In this document: positions 1 through 8,847 of the stretch, one piece after another
Layout: each line of letters opens with the position of its first letter
Position numbering within the stretch: position 1 is the stretch's first letter
NCBI RefSeq assembly: GCF_022836845.1
Contig: NZ_JAJNNZ010000001.1
Span: 1 to 64,000 of the forward strand
Source of the DNA: Vibrio gelatinilyticus
Lineage (GTDB): Bacteria > Pseudomonadota > Gammaproteobacteria > Enterobacterales > Vibrionaceae
Direction of reading: 5' to 3'
DNA: 64,000 nt
The notes under the pieces: model-generated
Told to the model about the DNA's origin: nothing
The model's input: the letters and a program-made list of their open reading frames with translations, nothing else
Databases searched by the model: none
Translations under genes and position numbers: made by a program

Positions 1-112
1 TTGCTAAGTTGCAGCTAACGACCACAACACTCAAGCAAAGCCACCTTAATCACTGAACTCAACCAAACCAAAATCGCCAACTGTTAGCTGTCTGCTTGAG
101 CAATTTGTTAGC
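1..112 (-). repeat. Integron attC site 1 (cut by window edge)
   Basis: This repeat is almost identical to the one at 421-540. Read on the minus strand it begins TAACAAATTGCTCAAGCAGAC, has the long imperfect inverted-repeat body typical of Vibrio superintegron attC (VXR/VCR-like) sites, and would end in a GGCGTTA core. That last part lies outside the window. It is the recombination site of the cassette at 113-420. Confidence 0.85.
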
Positions 113-420
113 TTTTACCGTGCGATAAAGCCAACGTTTGGCACCAAGATCTTAAAGAAACGCTCCAAAACCAACGTCGCCGATGAACCCAATGCAGAAG
201 CATTGAACTCTCCACCAACTTGCTGCCAAAGATGGTGATACTTAAAGGCAACTCACGGCTCTTGCGCTGAAGCTAACTGCCAAGTGCACAATAGTCGAAG
301 TCGATTGACGCCCGTTCCAAGCAAAAGAAACAGCACGCGCGGTTTTGCGATTTGGCACTGACGAGCAGGTGTAAAGCTAGAACCATGACCACCTACTCCA
401 ATGAACTTAACCGAGAAAGC
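113..420 (-). other. Integron cassette body with no convincing gene
   Basis: This is the stretch between attC sites 1 and 2. On the minus strand I find only a 37-codon ATG frame, which runs through about the first third of the cassette and stops well before the attC. It has no family resemblance that I recognise. Gene-less cassettes are common in Vibrio superintegrons, and some carry promoters or small RNAs; no clear promoter stands out here. Confidence 0.5.
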
Positions 421-540
421 TAACGCCTTGCTAAGTTGCAGCTAACGACCACAACACTCAAGCAAAGCCACCTTAATCACTGAACTCAACCAAACCAAAA
501 TCGCCGAACGTTAGCTGTCTGCTTGAGCAATTTGTTAGCG
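421..540 (-). repeat. Integron attC site 2
   Basis: This is a complete 120-bp attC. On the minus strand it runs from GCTAACAAATTGC to GCAAGGCGTTA, with inner arms that can pair (AGCTAAC near both ends). It is nearly identical to site 1 and closely similar to site 4. It marks the boundary between two cassettes that both read on the minus strand. Confidence 0.9.
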
Positions 541-827
541 CACGACTCACCGTACTATCTTTGCCTTTGTGCACGCTACCGCCAGTTGGCTCGCACAACT
601 TAGTAGCCACTTTCACAACTGTAAAAGCGATATTCAACCAGTTGAGTTTAAATTTGTAACGTTGATAAGTGGGGAACTTAGAGGTAAGTCGCGATTTATA
701 AATTACTGGAAAGAGATTTGACGAAAGCTATTGATTTTCTGAACATAAATACGAACTAAAAGCGAAACTCAGGAGCCTCATTGTTATGGCTGTATCGATT
801 AAACCACGAGTGAGAAAACTAGTGTGC
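541..827 (-). other. Integron cassette body with no convincing gene
   Basis: Between attC sites 2 and 3 only very short minus-strand frames exist (16-17 codons from ATG). One longer frame without an obvious start reads into attC site 2, which is a common artefact of the repeat. I see no recognisable product. It is either a non-coding cassette or a decayed gene. Confidence 0.45.
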
Positions 828-947
828 TAACGCTCTGTTAAAGGGTGAGCAACGCAATACCGAAGCTACCGCATACCACCTTAATCACTTAAACCAACGC
901 ACAGTGAAAATGCCACGCGTTGCGAATCCATCTTGAACAGTTTGTTA
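828..947 (-). repeat. Integron attC site 3 (divergent)
   Basis: This element has the same layout as the other attC sites: on the minus strand TTAACAAAC at the start, AGCGTTA at the end and a central match AAGGTGG. The arms differ in sequence, reading AGATGGATTCGCAACGCGTGG instead of the usual AGCTAAC arms. The stop codon of the gene at 945-1460 lies in its first core site, the normal cassette arrangement. Confidence 0.8.
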
Positions 948-1460
948 AATGCACGTTTCCCACAAAACCAACGAGCATATTACTGGCAGTAATAGTTCGA
1001 ATTTTGAACGCCAAAGTACAAAGAATGGTGCAGATATAATTGCGAAATAATATGCCTTACGACTAACTGCAATCTCAACGGGAGAGCTATGCATCCCCAT
1101 TGAGATCCAACGACCAGTATTAACCTCAGGAAAAATGAAACCCTTAACCGAAACTGATGTAACGCAATCCGAATCACTACCTGTCACTTCGTGCAATCTT
1201 TCGTTTGTGCTGGCAATCAGCACTGGGTTTGTCCTTATGCTAGATGGGATATCCAGAAGCATTTCTTTTCCTTTCAACCCGAGCATAATTAACGTTGCAA
1301 CTATAGCCACATGAGCAAAAAATTTAACTCCATCACTAGACTCTAAAGTAAACCCTAAGAAAGAGTAGCCAACATTATCTACAACACCGGGAGCAACCCA
1401 TAGCTGATACCCGACAAGTAAAACGGAAATGTAGATTATTGCCAATAGTGATTTAATCAA
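945..1460 (-). CDS. Integron cassette membrane protein, unknown
   Basis: The gene encodes 171 residues and I do not recognise a family. Hydrophobic segments at about residues 4-24, 45-62 and 137-168 suggest an inner-membrane protein with three or four spans and a soluble loop in the middle (about 70-130). The start is a TTG at 1460, preceded on the minus strand by AGGA about eight bases upstream; the next in-frame ATG is some 60 codons in. The stop codon overlaps attC site 3 and attC site 4 lies just upstream, so this is a complete mobile gene cassette. It probably depends on a promoter inside the array, and I see no clear one. Function unknown. Confidence 0.65.
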   Translation of the reverse strand: MIKSLLAIIYISVLLVGYQLWVAPGVVDNVGYSFLGFTLESSDGVKFFAHVAIVATLIMLGLKGKEMLLDIPSSIRTNPVLIASTNERLHEVTGSDSDCVTSVSVKGFIFPEVNTGRWISMGMHSSPVEIAVSRKAYYFAIISAPFFVLWRSKFELLLPVICSLVLWETCI

Positions 1461-1489
1461 GTTTTTGATCCTAACTTTCGATGTGCATT

Positions 1490-1609
1490 TAACGCCTTGT
1501 TAAGCAGCAGCTAACTACCACTGCACCCAAACAAAGCCACCGTAATCACTAAACTCAATTCAAACCAAAATCGCCGACGGTTAGCTGTCTGCTTGAACAA
1601 TTTGTTATG
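1490..1609 (-). repeat. Integron attC site 4
   Basis: This complete attC on the minus strand runs from GCATAACAAATTG to AACAAGGCGTTA, with pairing arms AGCTAAC/GTTAGCT. It contains the stop codon of the gene at 1605-1955 and is followed on the minus strand by the cassette carrying 945-1460. It is the rightmost attC I can recognise. Confidence 0.9.
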
Positions 1610-1955
1610 CGTCATCATCGATGATTGGGTGCCCTATCATTGTATCTTCAACAACTGAATGACATTCAATAGTGAACCACTCTTGGAACAAAGCCCAATT
1701 TCGCTTTTTTGGCCATAACGACTCATCCACATACCATTGAAATAATTCACCCTCAAATAGCACCAGATGGTTAAGCTTAACCCAAGCCATGACGCTATCT
1801 GGTGAGTCCGCTACTTCATTGCTTACTAAGTAAACTGTACGCTCTTCATTTACAGATTCAACCGTCAGCTCAGAAGTTGGTACAGGATCAACTTTGTTTA
1901 ACCAATCAACGGCTACCTGCGAATATCTCAACATTAACGCACCACGATTTACCAT
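1605..1955 (-). CDS. Integron cassette protein, unknown soluble
   Basis: This 116-residue protein is acidic and rich in Trp, Val and Glu, without a signal peptide or membrane span. A run of acidic residues (IDDDA) closes the C-terminus. The ATG at 1955 has a good ribosome site (AGGAG eight bases upstream on the minus strand). The TAA stop lies in the first core site of attC site 4, as expected of an integron cassette gene. I do not recognise the family; small acidic alpha/beta proteins of this kind are typical of Vibrio cassettes. It is the cassette nearest to where an attI site and integrase would be expected, but neither is seen. Confidence 0.7.
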   Translation of the reverse strand: MVNRGALMLRYSQVAVDWLNKVDPVPTSELTVESVNEERTVYLVSNEVADSPDSVMAWVKLNHLVLFEGELFQWYVDESLWPKKRNWALFQEWFTIECHSVVEDTMIGHPIIDDDA

Positions 1956-2526
1956 GACTCGGCTCCTATATGTGGGTGATCTCGCGTTAGAATATCATGA
2001 AGTAGAGAAACGTTTGTACGCTAATTCCGTACTGACGCATAACATACTCTAGACGGCAAAGTGCGCGTATATCCGGTATCCACGCTACCGCCTCTATATG
2101 TAATAGATTGTAAAATCGTATCATATAAATTCTTACTAAACAGTGTGTTATACACGCCAATACTGTGACGAGAGTCCCGATAAGCAACATTTTGCACTAT
2201 ATCTCCCGGCAGTACACAAAAACCACATAACTGTATGTATATACAGTTATTTATTATAATTTGAAATAAGGCAAATTGGCGGTTGAATTGGCGGGAAAAT
2301 GCATAGATAACCACTCTGTCTTCATCTGTGAAAAGAAAAAGGCGATTAGGATTAAACGTATCAGCGCTCATATTATCGCTATGGGAAAAGCATCATACGG
2401 AATAGCACTGCGTTGCTTAGCGGTGCAACAATCGATAAATTGAAGGGAATAGCACAAGACATATCGCCAGTCAGCCCTACTCTAATTTGAATAAAAAGCT
2501 GACATGGCAAATTGGGGGATAGGAGC
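1956..2526. other. Junction between cassette array and chromosome
   Basis: This is the AT-rich end of the array. Cassettes here read leftward, so attI and a divergent integrase gene would be expected at this point. No integrase motif is found, and only a weak frame (2021-2371) is present. A GTTATGC core-like heptamer on the minus strand at 2037-2043 is a possible outer boundary of the first cassette, but it is only seven bases. Confidence 0.5.
2021..2371 (-). CDS. Doubtful ORF next to the cassette array
   Basis: This is a 116-codon frame with an ATG but no good Shine-Dalgarno sequence. The first 35 residues look protein-like (NRLFLFTDEDRVVIYAF), while the rest is rich in Ser, Tyr and Arg in a way that suggests random sequence. 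A second frame overlaps it at 1987-2190. It could be a decayed cassette gene or chance. I do not recognise it. Confidence 0.2.
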   Translation of the reverse strand: MSADTFNPNRLFLFTDEDRVVIYAFSRQFNRQFALFQIIINNCIYIQLCGFCVLPGDIVQNVAYRDSRHSIGVYNTLFSKNLYDTILQSITYRGGSVDTGYTRTLPSRVCYASVRN

Positions 2527-3555
2527 TTAATCGTAAATCAGCTGGTCATCTTCATAGCGGGTGGCGACTTTCACTACCATCAATGCTGCTCTTTGCCCGA
2601 TATCTACTTTACGGTTGGGGAAAACAATCGCTTCGTGTTCATTTTTGGCCATAAGCGGTTTATCTCCATCATGCCCAAACACTTCGCCGTGCTTAAACTC
2701 TGTAAAATTCTCTACGTTGTCGTCAAACATGAAGTCAAAATCGTCATTCAACCTAACAATGGTTCTGGAAACGCGATACATGATGGGTGGACGTGGCAGA
2801 TGTTCGGCTTTGGAATCCGAAACCAAATCACGAAGTGCCAAATCAAAGGCCAGCAATTTGTCGAGTTGGTTTTCGCCAATGCGGGCTACCTGGCCAAGCT
2901 CCATCGTTAAGGCTTGTGCCGAAAACTTTTCTGCCGAGTACCAGCTAAACGTACTCGAAGGTGCATTCGACAACAATACAGCATCAATATGCCCACTGGC
3001 GACAAAATCAAACAATGCACTACTGCGCACAGGGTGGCGTACCTTTGGGCTCACAACAAAAGAGTAATGCATAGAGCCGCGTATCGCGCAGTGCAAATCC
3101 AAATGCCATCGGCTTTCAGCCCTGGTATTTTGGTAAAATTCACCGACCACCGATTTCAAGTGACGGGCAATGGCCACTTCTCGGTTCATCGAGTGTTCTT
3201 TATCGCTAAAAAGACGATTGAGGTTTTCGTCAATAAAGCGGGTATGTTTATTGGTCGATTCAGGGTGAGCGATAATAAATAGACAACGAGCCGTGACCTT
3301 TTGAAAGCCACTTAGGATGTCATCAATCAGTTTATCAACCAGCTCCATTGGGGCGGTTTCATTGCCGTGTATACCACAAGATATGATGATATTTTTGCTG
3401 TTTTCATCGAGGTCTTTTGGAATAACTTCCAGTACACCTCTGTGCAAATGTTTCAGCCCAACCCCATCTTCCGTGAGAGTATTTTGAGCGGTAAACTCGG
3501 TCGTCGTATCTAATGTGTCGAAAAGAAATGACTGTCGAAAAAACTGATTGGTCAT
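2527..3555 (-). CDS. astE: Succinylglutamate desuccinylase AstE
   Basis: This is a 342-residue zinc carboxypeptidase-like enzyme (M14 / aspartoacylase family). It performs the last step of the arginine succinyltransferase pathway, hydrolysing N-succinylglutamate to glutamate and succinate. The zinc-site motif GIHGNET is at about residues 62-68, the substrate-binding NRLF near 112, and the second metal histidine in DLHCAIRGS near 153. The length matches AstE. The ATG at 3555 follows AGGAG. The other ast genes are not adjacent; on its left lies the integron array, so it is the chromosomal gene bordering the array. The 214 bp upstream separate it from pepF and probably hold its own promoter. Confidence 0.9.
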   Translation of the reverse strand: MTNQFFRQSFLFDTLDTTTEFTAQNTLTEDGVGLKHLHRGVLEVIPKDLDENSKNIIISCGIHGNETAPMELVDKLIDDILSGFQKVTARCLFIIAHPESTNKHTRFIDENLNRLFSDKEHSMNREVAIARHLKSVVGEFYQNTRAESRWHLDLHCAIRGSMHYSFVVSPKVRHPVRSSALFDFVASGHIDAVLLSNAPSSTFSWYSAEKFSAQALTMELGQVARIGENQLDKLLAFDLALRDLVSDSKAEHLPRPPIMYRVSRTIVRLNDDFDFMFDDNVENFTEFKHGEVFGHDGDKPLMAKNEHEAIVFPNRKVDIGQRAALMVVKVATRYEDDQLIYD

Positions 3556-3769
3556 GCGCTGCTCCTATCTAACAGCGGTATGTTAATGAATCGCTGAGTA
3601 AATTTATACTGCCGTGATCCCGTTTAGTGAACAAAATCAGAAGATATTTTTTCGGATACGAGCTTTGTGGCACAAAGCGGCTAACAAACATACAGATATC
3701 TATAGAGCCGAGCACGGTACTAACAAAATGGAACCATTGGCATCGAACGCTCGGCTTTTGATCAGTCGT

Positions 3770-5572
3770 TTATTCTGAGCGAACCTCTAGCAATAATCGC
3801 TCAAAGAGTCGCACCTTTTCTTCGATTTTACCAATGCCTTGTAACCAGAATGCTTCGTTGGCCAAATCTTGCCCTAAGTGACGTTCAACTACGCCCTCTG
3901 CGAGCATTGAGCCTGTATCTCGAAGCAATGAGATGTAATCATCAAAGAAGGCATCGCCCTTTTCGTCGCGCTGCGCATAAACGGCCTGGCTAAATAGATA
4001 CCCAAATAGGTATGGGTAGTTGTAGAAGCTGATTTCTGAAATGCTGAAATGCAGTTTACTTGCCCAGAAATAGGGGTCGCTGCCTGTCATGGAGTCGCCA
4101 TACCATTTTTCCCAGGTTGCGCTCATCAACTCACACAACTGCTCGGCATCGAGCTCGCCATCAAGTCTTTGCTCATAAAAGCGCTTTTCAAATTCATAGC
4201 GCACCGGGATATTGATGGTTAAGGCGTATGCCGACGAAAGCTCCTCCCACAACATTTCAAGCTGCTCTTCAGCTGTCTTTGCGTTGGCCAAAAGATGATC
4301 ACGAACAACGTTCTCAGCAAAGATAGACGCGGTTTCCGCGAGTGTCATAGGATAACGCGTTTGGCATAGCGGCAAATCTCGCATGACCCAGTTATGAAAG
4401 GCGTGGCCCAGTTCGTGCGCCAAAGTTAACAAGTCTGAACGGCTGCCACCCCATGTCATAAAGACCAAGGGCGTCCGGGTTGCTGATAATTTAGTACAGT
4501 AAGCACCCAAGCGGCGGTTATCAGATGGTTCGGCGTCAATCCAGCCGTTGTCGACCATAAGCTGCACAAATTCTGCCATTTCACCATTAACGGAGGCGAA
4601 TGCATCTTTAATGACATCGATAGCCTCGTCGAATGAGTAGGATTGAGCAGCCGCATCACCTAGGGTAGGCATTGAAGCTAGGTGGTTCCATGGCGTCATC
4701 GCATCAAGCCCATGAACGCTCGCCATTAAACGACCCGCTAATTGGCCAACATCTTTGCGTTTTTCTGCCGCTGTCATCATGGCATCGAGCGTTGCTCTTT
4801 CAATGCGGTTGGCTTTTAAACTGTCATCCAAAAAGTGCACTTCGCTTTGATAAGCGCGTTTTTTCGCTTCATTGTGACGCCACCCTGCTAAGGCATTTAA
4901 AATGGCGGCAAAGCTATCTTTATGCTTAGTCATGCCTACCTGAATGCCTTTCCACGCAGCTTCTTGCTTTGCAAACTCGCCGCCGTACAGCAAGCTAGCC
5001 GCTTGTGAGAAACCCAATATTTCCGAGCCCTCTTTAGTTTCTAACTCAACTTGTAATGATCCGGTAATGTTATCGTACAAACGTCCCCAAGCGTCTCTAC
5101 CATCGACTTGCATTGCCGTCAGTAGTTGCTCTTCGGTGACCGACAACTGAGTCTTGGCCTCACGTTGCAATAGGGAAATCTGAAAGCCCTGGCCCGCAAC
5201 CGCGGGATCAGGATGATGAAGAACGTGTTCGACAAATTCTGAGTTCGCGTGCGCCAATGTATCGGTATAAGGAGTAAAAGCTTGTTCTAGTTCAGACGCT
5301 AATTGAGCAAGTCGACCAATCATTGTTTTTGCCTGACTGTTGGTGGCATTGGTCGATGCGTAACAGGTCGCGACAGTATTCATTGTGGCTAATAGTGTGC
5401 TGGCGGCTTCTTTGGTTTGGATAGCATTTTGAATCGTTGACACTTGTTGTCTATCTTGCGCAAAGCCTTCCAAAAGCTGAATAGACTTTTTGACGAGTTC
5501 AATATCTTGTTGGATCTTTTCATCATTGAGATCACGGTAAGCCACCGTCAGATTCCATTTTGGGGTCGTCAT
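3770..5572 (-). CDS. pepF: M3 family oligoendopeptidase F
   Basis: This 600-residue cytosolic zinc metallopeptidase of family M3B (PepF/oligoendopeptidase F) cleaves short peptides. The zinc motif HELGH is at residues 386-390, with the third ligand Glu expected in LAETASIF at about 413. The N-terminal 200 residues are helical, as in the family. The ATG at 5572 follows a strong AAGGAG. It starts only 17 bp after the cobC stop, so it is probably read through from the cobalamin operon, although it has no known role there. The function is secure at family level; the exact peptide substrates are unknown. Confidence 0.9.
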   Translation of the reverse strand: MTTPKWNLTVAYRDLNDEKIQQDIELVKKSIQLLEGFAQDRQQVSTIQNAIQTKEAASTLLATMNTVATCYASTNATNSQAKTMIGRLAQLASELEQAFTPYTDTLAHANSEFVEHVLHHPDPAVAGQGFQISLLQREAKTQLSVTEEQLLTAMQVDGRDAWGRLYDNITGSLQVELETKEGSEILGFSQAASLLYGGEFAKQEAAWKGIQVGMTKHKDSFAAILNALAGWRHNEAKKRAYQSEVHFLDDSLKANRIERATLDAMMTAAEKRKDVGQLAGRLMASVHGLDAMTPWNHLASMPTLGDAAAQSYSFDEAIDVIKDAFASVNGEMAEFVQLMVDNGWIDAEPSDNRRLGAYCTKLSATRTPLVFMTWGGSRSDLLTLAHELGHAFHNWVMRDLPLCQTRYPMTLAETASIFAENVVRDHLLANAKTAEEQLEMLWEELSSAYALTINIPVRYEFEKRFYEQRLDGELDAEQLCELMSATWEKWYGDSMTGSDPYFWASKLHFSISEISFYNYPYLFGYLFSQAVYAQRDEKGDAFFDDYISLLRDTGSMLAEGVVERHLGQDLANEAFWLQGIGKIEEKVRLFERLLLEVRSE

Positions 5573-5589
5573 GTTACCCGCTCCTTTTT

Positions 5590-6201
5590 TTATAGTGCTG
5601 CACCAATCGACTTAACTTGCCAAGTGATGCCTTGATGATGTATTTGAATATGAGTAATTGTCGCATTGCCAATCGCGAGCGTTGAATACAGCTTAGGGTT
5701 ACGCCAATCCAGATCAAGCACATACGCTAATATGGCACGAATAACGCCGCCATGAGTAATGAGCAAACTGCTTTTCTTTTGAGAGGCTAATTCCATTAAT
5801 GCTTGCTGTACTCGAGCATGAAAAGCCTCAAGGCTTTCAGCCTGTGGGAGTTGGCACTTCGCCGGCGCGCTCCAAAACGGTTCGAGTTGTTGCCAAGTTT
5901 GTTGTGACATAGAATCAAACGCCACGCCATCATACTCGCCAAAATTCATTTCTTGAAAAGACGAAACCACAGACAAAGGTAACTCGGTGTGCTGCTGCAC
6001 TAGTTGCGACAGTCGATGGCAGCGTATGAGTGGCGAAGACACCAACTGGCTAACGTGTAGTGTCTGCGAGCCGATTTGCGCTGCAACGGTGCTTGCCAGC
6101 TCGCGCTGAAGATCGTCGTCAACCGCAACGTTAGTATGACCATACAATGCCGGCGCTCCCAACACTTTTTGATGTCGTAGCAGATAAATATCAGTGACCA
6201 T
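5590..6201 (-). CDS. cobC: Alpha-ribazole phosphatase CobC (histidine phosphatase)
   Basis: This histidine phosphatase superfamily member is about 203 residues long. It removes the 5'-phosphate from alpha-ribazole phosphate or from adenosylcobalamin phosphate at the end of cobalamin assembly. The catalytic motif appears as LLRHQK near the N-terminus; the usual RHG is RHQ here. The second histidine is in LLITHGGVIRA near residue 148. I prefer the ATG at 6201 over 6213 because GGATGAAG then lies upstream. Either start overlaps the end of cobU, so translation is probably coupled. Position after cobU supports CobC over a generic phosphoglycerate mutase-like protein. Confidence 0.82.
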   Translation of the reverse strand: MVTDIYLLRHQKVLGAPALYGHTNVAVDDDLQRELASTVAAQIGSQTLHVSQLVSSPLIRCHRLSQLVQQHTELPLSVVSSFQEMNFGEYDGVAFDSMSQQTWQQLEPFWSAPAKCQLPQAESLEAFHARVQQALMELASQKKSSLLITHGGVIRAILAYVLDLDWRNPKLYSTLAIGNATITHIQIHHQGITWQVKSIGAAL

Positions 6202-6757
6202 ACTCGGCTTCATCCTGTTTTAATGTCATTGGCAAACCTGCGGCAACAAACACGACTCGGCTGGCCTGAGCGGCTATGTTTTGATTCATTCTACCGGCGT
6301 TATCAACAAACAAACGCGTTACCTTCCCTAAAGGCACGATCCCCATGCCCACTTCGTTCGACACCAACACAATATGGGCCGGACTTTGTTCAAGCTGTGA
6401 AATGAGCTCAGCAATGCAATGTTGTAACCACTGGTCATCGCAGCTCTCGCCTTTGTCGTAAATCAGGTTGTTAAGCCAGAGGGTTAAGCAATCCACCAAG
6501 ACGATGTCTTGCGATGTGAATTCACTAAGCTGTTTTGCCAACATTAATGGCGATTCGTACTCAGCCCAGTCATTGCCACGCTGCTTTTGATGGTGTGCGA
6601 TACGTTGCGTCATTTCGTCATCAAACGCCAACGATGTTGCGACATAGCATTTTCGAACAAAGGCAGAATCTTGCTGCGTCAGTAACTGTGCGATTCTTTG
6701 TTCTGCATAAGCAGACTTACCAGAGCGGGCACCGCCTAGAATAAGTTCAAATGACAT
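6191..6757 (-). CDS. cobU: Adenosylcobinamide kinase/guanylyltransferase CobU
   Basis: This bifunctional enzyme of 188 residues phosphorylates adenosylcobinamide and then transfers GMP to give adenosylcobinamide-GDP. The P-loop GGARSGKS is at residues 8-15. The motifs LVDCLTLW and VSNEVGMGIVP follow in the order known for CobU. The ATG at 6757 is chosen because AGGAG lies just upstream and because the family begins right before the P-loop; the frame stays open further upstream. It starts 8 bp after the cobS stop and overlaps cobC, so it is in the middle of the cob operon. Length and motifs are standard. Confidence 0.93.
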   Translation of the reverse strand: MSFELILGGARSGKSAYAEQRIAQLLTQQDSAFVRKCYVATSLAFDDEMTQRIAHHQKQRGNDWAEYESPLMLAKQLSEFTSQDIVLVDCLTLWLNNLIYDKGESCDDQWLQHCIAELISQLEQSPAHIVLVSNEVGMGIVPLGKVTRLFVDNAGRMNQNIAAQASRVVFVAAGLPMTLKQDEAEYGH

Positions 6758-6765
6758 GTCTACTC

Positions 6766-7548
6766 CTATACCTGCACCGTCGAAAGCCCAACAAGAAGGA
6801 CCACATAACAACACAGTTCCATTATCTGCTGCGCTGCGCCCAGACAATCACCAGTAAATCCGCCAAGACGGCGCTTGAGCCAGTTTTTAAAGGCAAAACG
6901 AAATAACGCAGCAACCAAAATTAATGACGCAGCAACCTGCCAGGGCCAAACTATCAGTGGCATCAATCCACAAAGAACAAGAAAAGTGAGTTCAGGTCCG
7001 GTTTGTGAGCTCGCTAATGGCTTACTTTTACTGTTGTCAGCATCGCTAACGTACGGCAGAGCCGAAATAAGAGAAGCCGCAACCGAGCGACTCACAGTAT
7101 AAGCGGTGATCCACACCATAAACAGCGATGTCCATTGCGCTAGATTCGACAGCAAAAGGAATTTCCCCAATAACGCCATCACTAAGGTGGTGACACCATA
7201 GGTTCCTAAACGACTGTCTTTCATGATGCTCAGACGTTTTTCTACGGTCATGCCGCCGCCAACGCCGTCGGCCATATCGGCAAGCCCGTCTTCATGAAAT
7301 GCGCCCGTCAAAAGCAAGCTAAAACACATAGTAAAAAACACCGCTACATCGGAGGCAAAAATCATGTTTAAAAAGAAGTAAACACTTGCACATAGCAGCC
7401 CAAGTAGCGCACCGACAAGCGCGAAATACCGGCCGGCTCGATTCATACGCTGCGATGAGTAAGGGGTATTTGAAGGAATTGGAATACGAGAGAAAAAACT
7501 CACCGCTAACAAAAAGAGCTGCGCCTGAGTTTTAAGCCAGCTCCCCAT
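6766..7548 (-). CDS. cobS: Adenosylcobinamide-GDP ribazoletransferase CobS
   Basis: This 260-residue inner-membrane enzyme joins adenosylcobinamide-GDP with alpha-ribazole (or its phosphate) to form cobalamin. Several hydrophobic spans are visible, and the CDP-alcohol-transferase-like metal motif [14 protein letters not shown] lies near residues 86-99. The motif GDCLGA near the C-terminus is also typical. Its ATG overlaps the cobT stop (TAATG), so translation is coupled. The length matches the family. Confidence 0.93.
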   Translation of the reverse strand: MGSWLKTQAQLFLLAVSFFSRIPIPSNTPYSSQRMNRAGRYFALVGALLGLLCASVYFFLNMIFASDVAVFFTMCFSLLLTGAFHEDGLADMADGVGGGMTVEKRLSIMKDSRLGTYGVTTLVMALLGKFLLLSNLAQWTSLFMVWITAYTVSRSVAASLISALPYVSDADNSKSKPLASSQTGPELTFLVLCGLMPLIVWPWQVAASLILVAALFRFAFKNWLKRRLGGFTGDCLGAAQQIMELCCYVVLLVGLSTVQV

Positions 7549-8579
7549 TACACTGTCACTCCTGCGCTTTCAAAGCTCGCCATATGGTTATAAAACTCAG
7601 CTGCCGCTTTCACTAACGGGTAGGCAAGCGCCGCGCCCGTCCCTTCGCCCAGCCTTAAACCTAAATCGAGCAATGGCTGAGCATCAAGTTCCGACAGCAC
7701 AGCCTGATGCGCCGCCTCTTGCGAACAATGGGCAAAAATCATGTACTCGGTGCAGTCCGGATTTATCCGAGACGCGACCAACGCTGCCACAGAGACAATA
7801 AAGCCGTCCACCAACACCGGGGTGTTGTTCTCTGCGGCGGCTAAAAATGCGCCGATCATTTGAACAATTTCGAAACCACCTACCTCACATAGAATGTCAT
7901 GCGGTGTCATACCACGTACTCGCTCTGCCCCTTTTGATACAACAGACAGCTTGTGTTGTAACTGCTCTGGGGTAATGCCTGTTCCTAACCCCACACAATG
8001 CTGGGCATCGAGCTGTAGAAGCGCAGCAAGGATCGCTGATGCTGAACTGGTATTGCCAATTCCCATTTCACCAAACATTAAGACGTTACAGCCCGATGCA
8101 ATGGTCTTGTTAACAATACCACTTCCCATGGCGAACCCTTGCTCAAGTTGCTGCGCAGACATCGCGGCCTGTTGCGCAAAATTCTTCGTCCCGGCTCCAA
8201 GTCGTTGCAGTACCAATTGGCCAGAATCATCGTCAACGCTATTTAACATTCCACAATCGATAACGATAAGTTCCAGCTCGTTAGAACGACAAAAACAGTT
8301 GATCGCCGCACCACCTGATAAAAAATTCATTACCATTTGTTGCGTGACTTCACTTGGAGCAATGCTGACGCCTTCTTGGGCAACGCCATGATCTGCGGCG
8401 AACACCAACACCGTTGGCTTAGAGAGCTGAATATTATTGACGACATCCGACTGGCTTTGGATTTTCGCCAGCTTAAATGCCAAATCCTCAAGCTGCCCGA
8501 GAGCGCCTGGCGGCTTGGTTTTCTGATCGATTCGTTGAGATATTTGCGCATCAAATTGGTTGTTTAGCATAGTGTCCAT
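7548..8579 (-). CDS. cobT: Nicotinate-nucleotide-DMB phosphoribosyltransferase CobT
   Basis: This 343-residue cytosolic enzyme activates dimethylbenzimidazole with nicotinate mononucleotide to give alpha-ribazole phosphate, the lower ligand of cobalamin. Recognisable motifs are [31 protein letters not shown] and [15 protein letters not shown], the last holding the catalytic Glu. It is the first gene of cobT-cobS-cobU-cobC. Two starts are possible: ATG 8579 and ATG 8570, the second with GGA four bases upstream. I see no cobalamin riboswitch (B12 box) in the leader, but a CRP-like half-palindrome lies at 8636-8651. Confidence 0.93.
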   Translation of the reverse strand: MDTMLNNQFDAQISQRIDQKTKPPGALGQLEDLAFKLAKIQSQSDVVNNIQLSKPTVLVFAADHGVAQEGVSIAPSEVTQQMVMNFLSGGAAINCFCRSNELELIVIDCGMLNSVDDDSGQLVLQRLGAGTKNFAQQAAMSAQQLEQGFAMGSGIVNKTIASGCNVLMFGEMGIGNTSSASAILAALLQLDAQHCVGLGTGITPEQLQHKLSVVSKGAERVRGMTPHDILCEVGGFEIVQMIGAFLAAAENNTPVLVDGFIVSVAALVASRINPDCTEYMIFAHCSQEAAHQAVLSELDAQPLLDLGLRLGEGTGAALAYPLVKAAAEFYNHMASFESAGVTV

Positions 8580-8847
8580 TCTTGAATATTAGCGGTTGTG
8601 AAAGTCCCACTATTGAGATTAACGCCCGTGAAAAGTCGATCTACATCACATTAAGCTATAATTAGAGAATCTCTAGTGTACTGATATCAACCATTTATAC
8701 CAGCTAACGTTGGTCGCAATCTAAAGGTTCAGATAGAAAGATTGCCTGCTTTGAACAGCTAGAGAGTGTATTCGATCATACGGTATCAAGGAGAAGATTA
8801 GCGTCACGACAACATGTTCATGGCAGGTGGTTAGTGAGGAGGTAACA
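8580..8847. other. cobT leader and divergent intergenic DNA
   Basis: This is the region upstream of cobT and of the small + strand frame at 8848. It contains the CRP-like site and a TATAAT hexamer on the + strand at 8657-8662. No riboswitch-like fold was recognised by eye. Confidence 0.4.
8636..8651. promoter_or_regulatory. Possible CRP binding site upstream of cobT
   Basis: On the minus strand the sequence TGTGATGTAGATCGAC matches the left half and centre of the CRP consensus TGTGATCTAGATCACA, while the right half is weak. It lies about 60 bp upstream of cobT. It could serve cobT or the small divergent frame at 8848. Confidence 0.3.

Noticed and set aside
2561..3282. Two long plus-strand frames opposite astE
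   Set aside because: AstE on the minus strand carries all the expected motifs; these are shadows.
7894..8391. 165-codon plus-strand frame opposite cobT
   Set aside because: It is the antisense shadow of a clear CobT coding region; Cys/Ser/Pro-rich composition is typical of such shadows.
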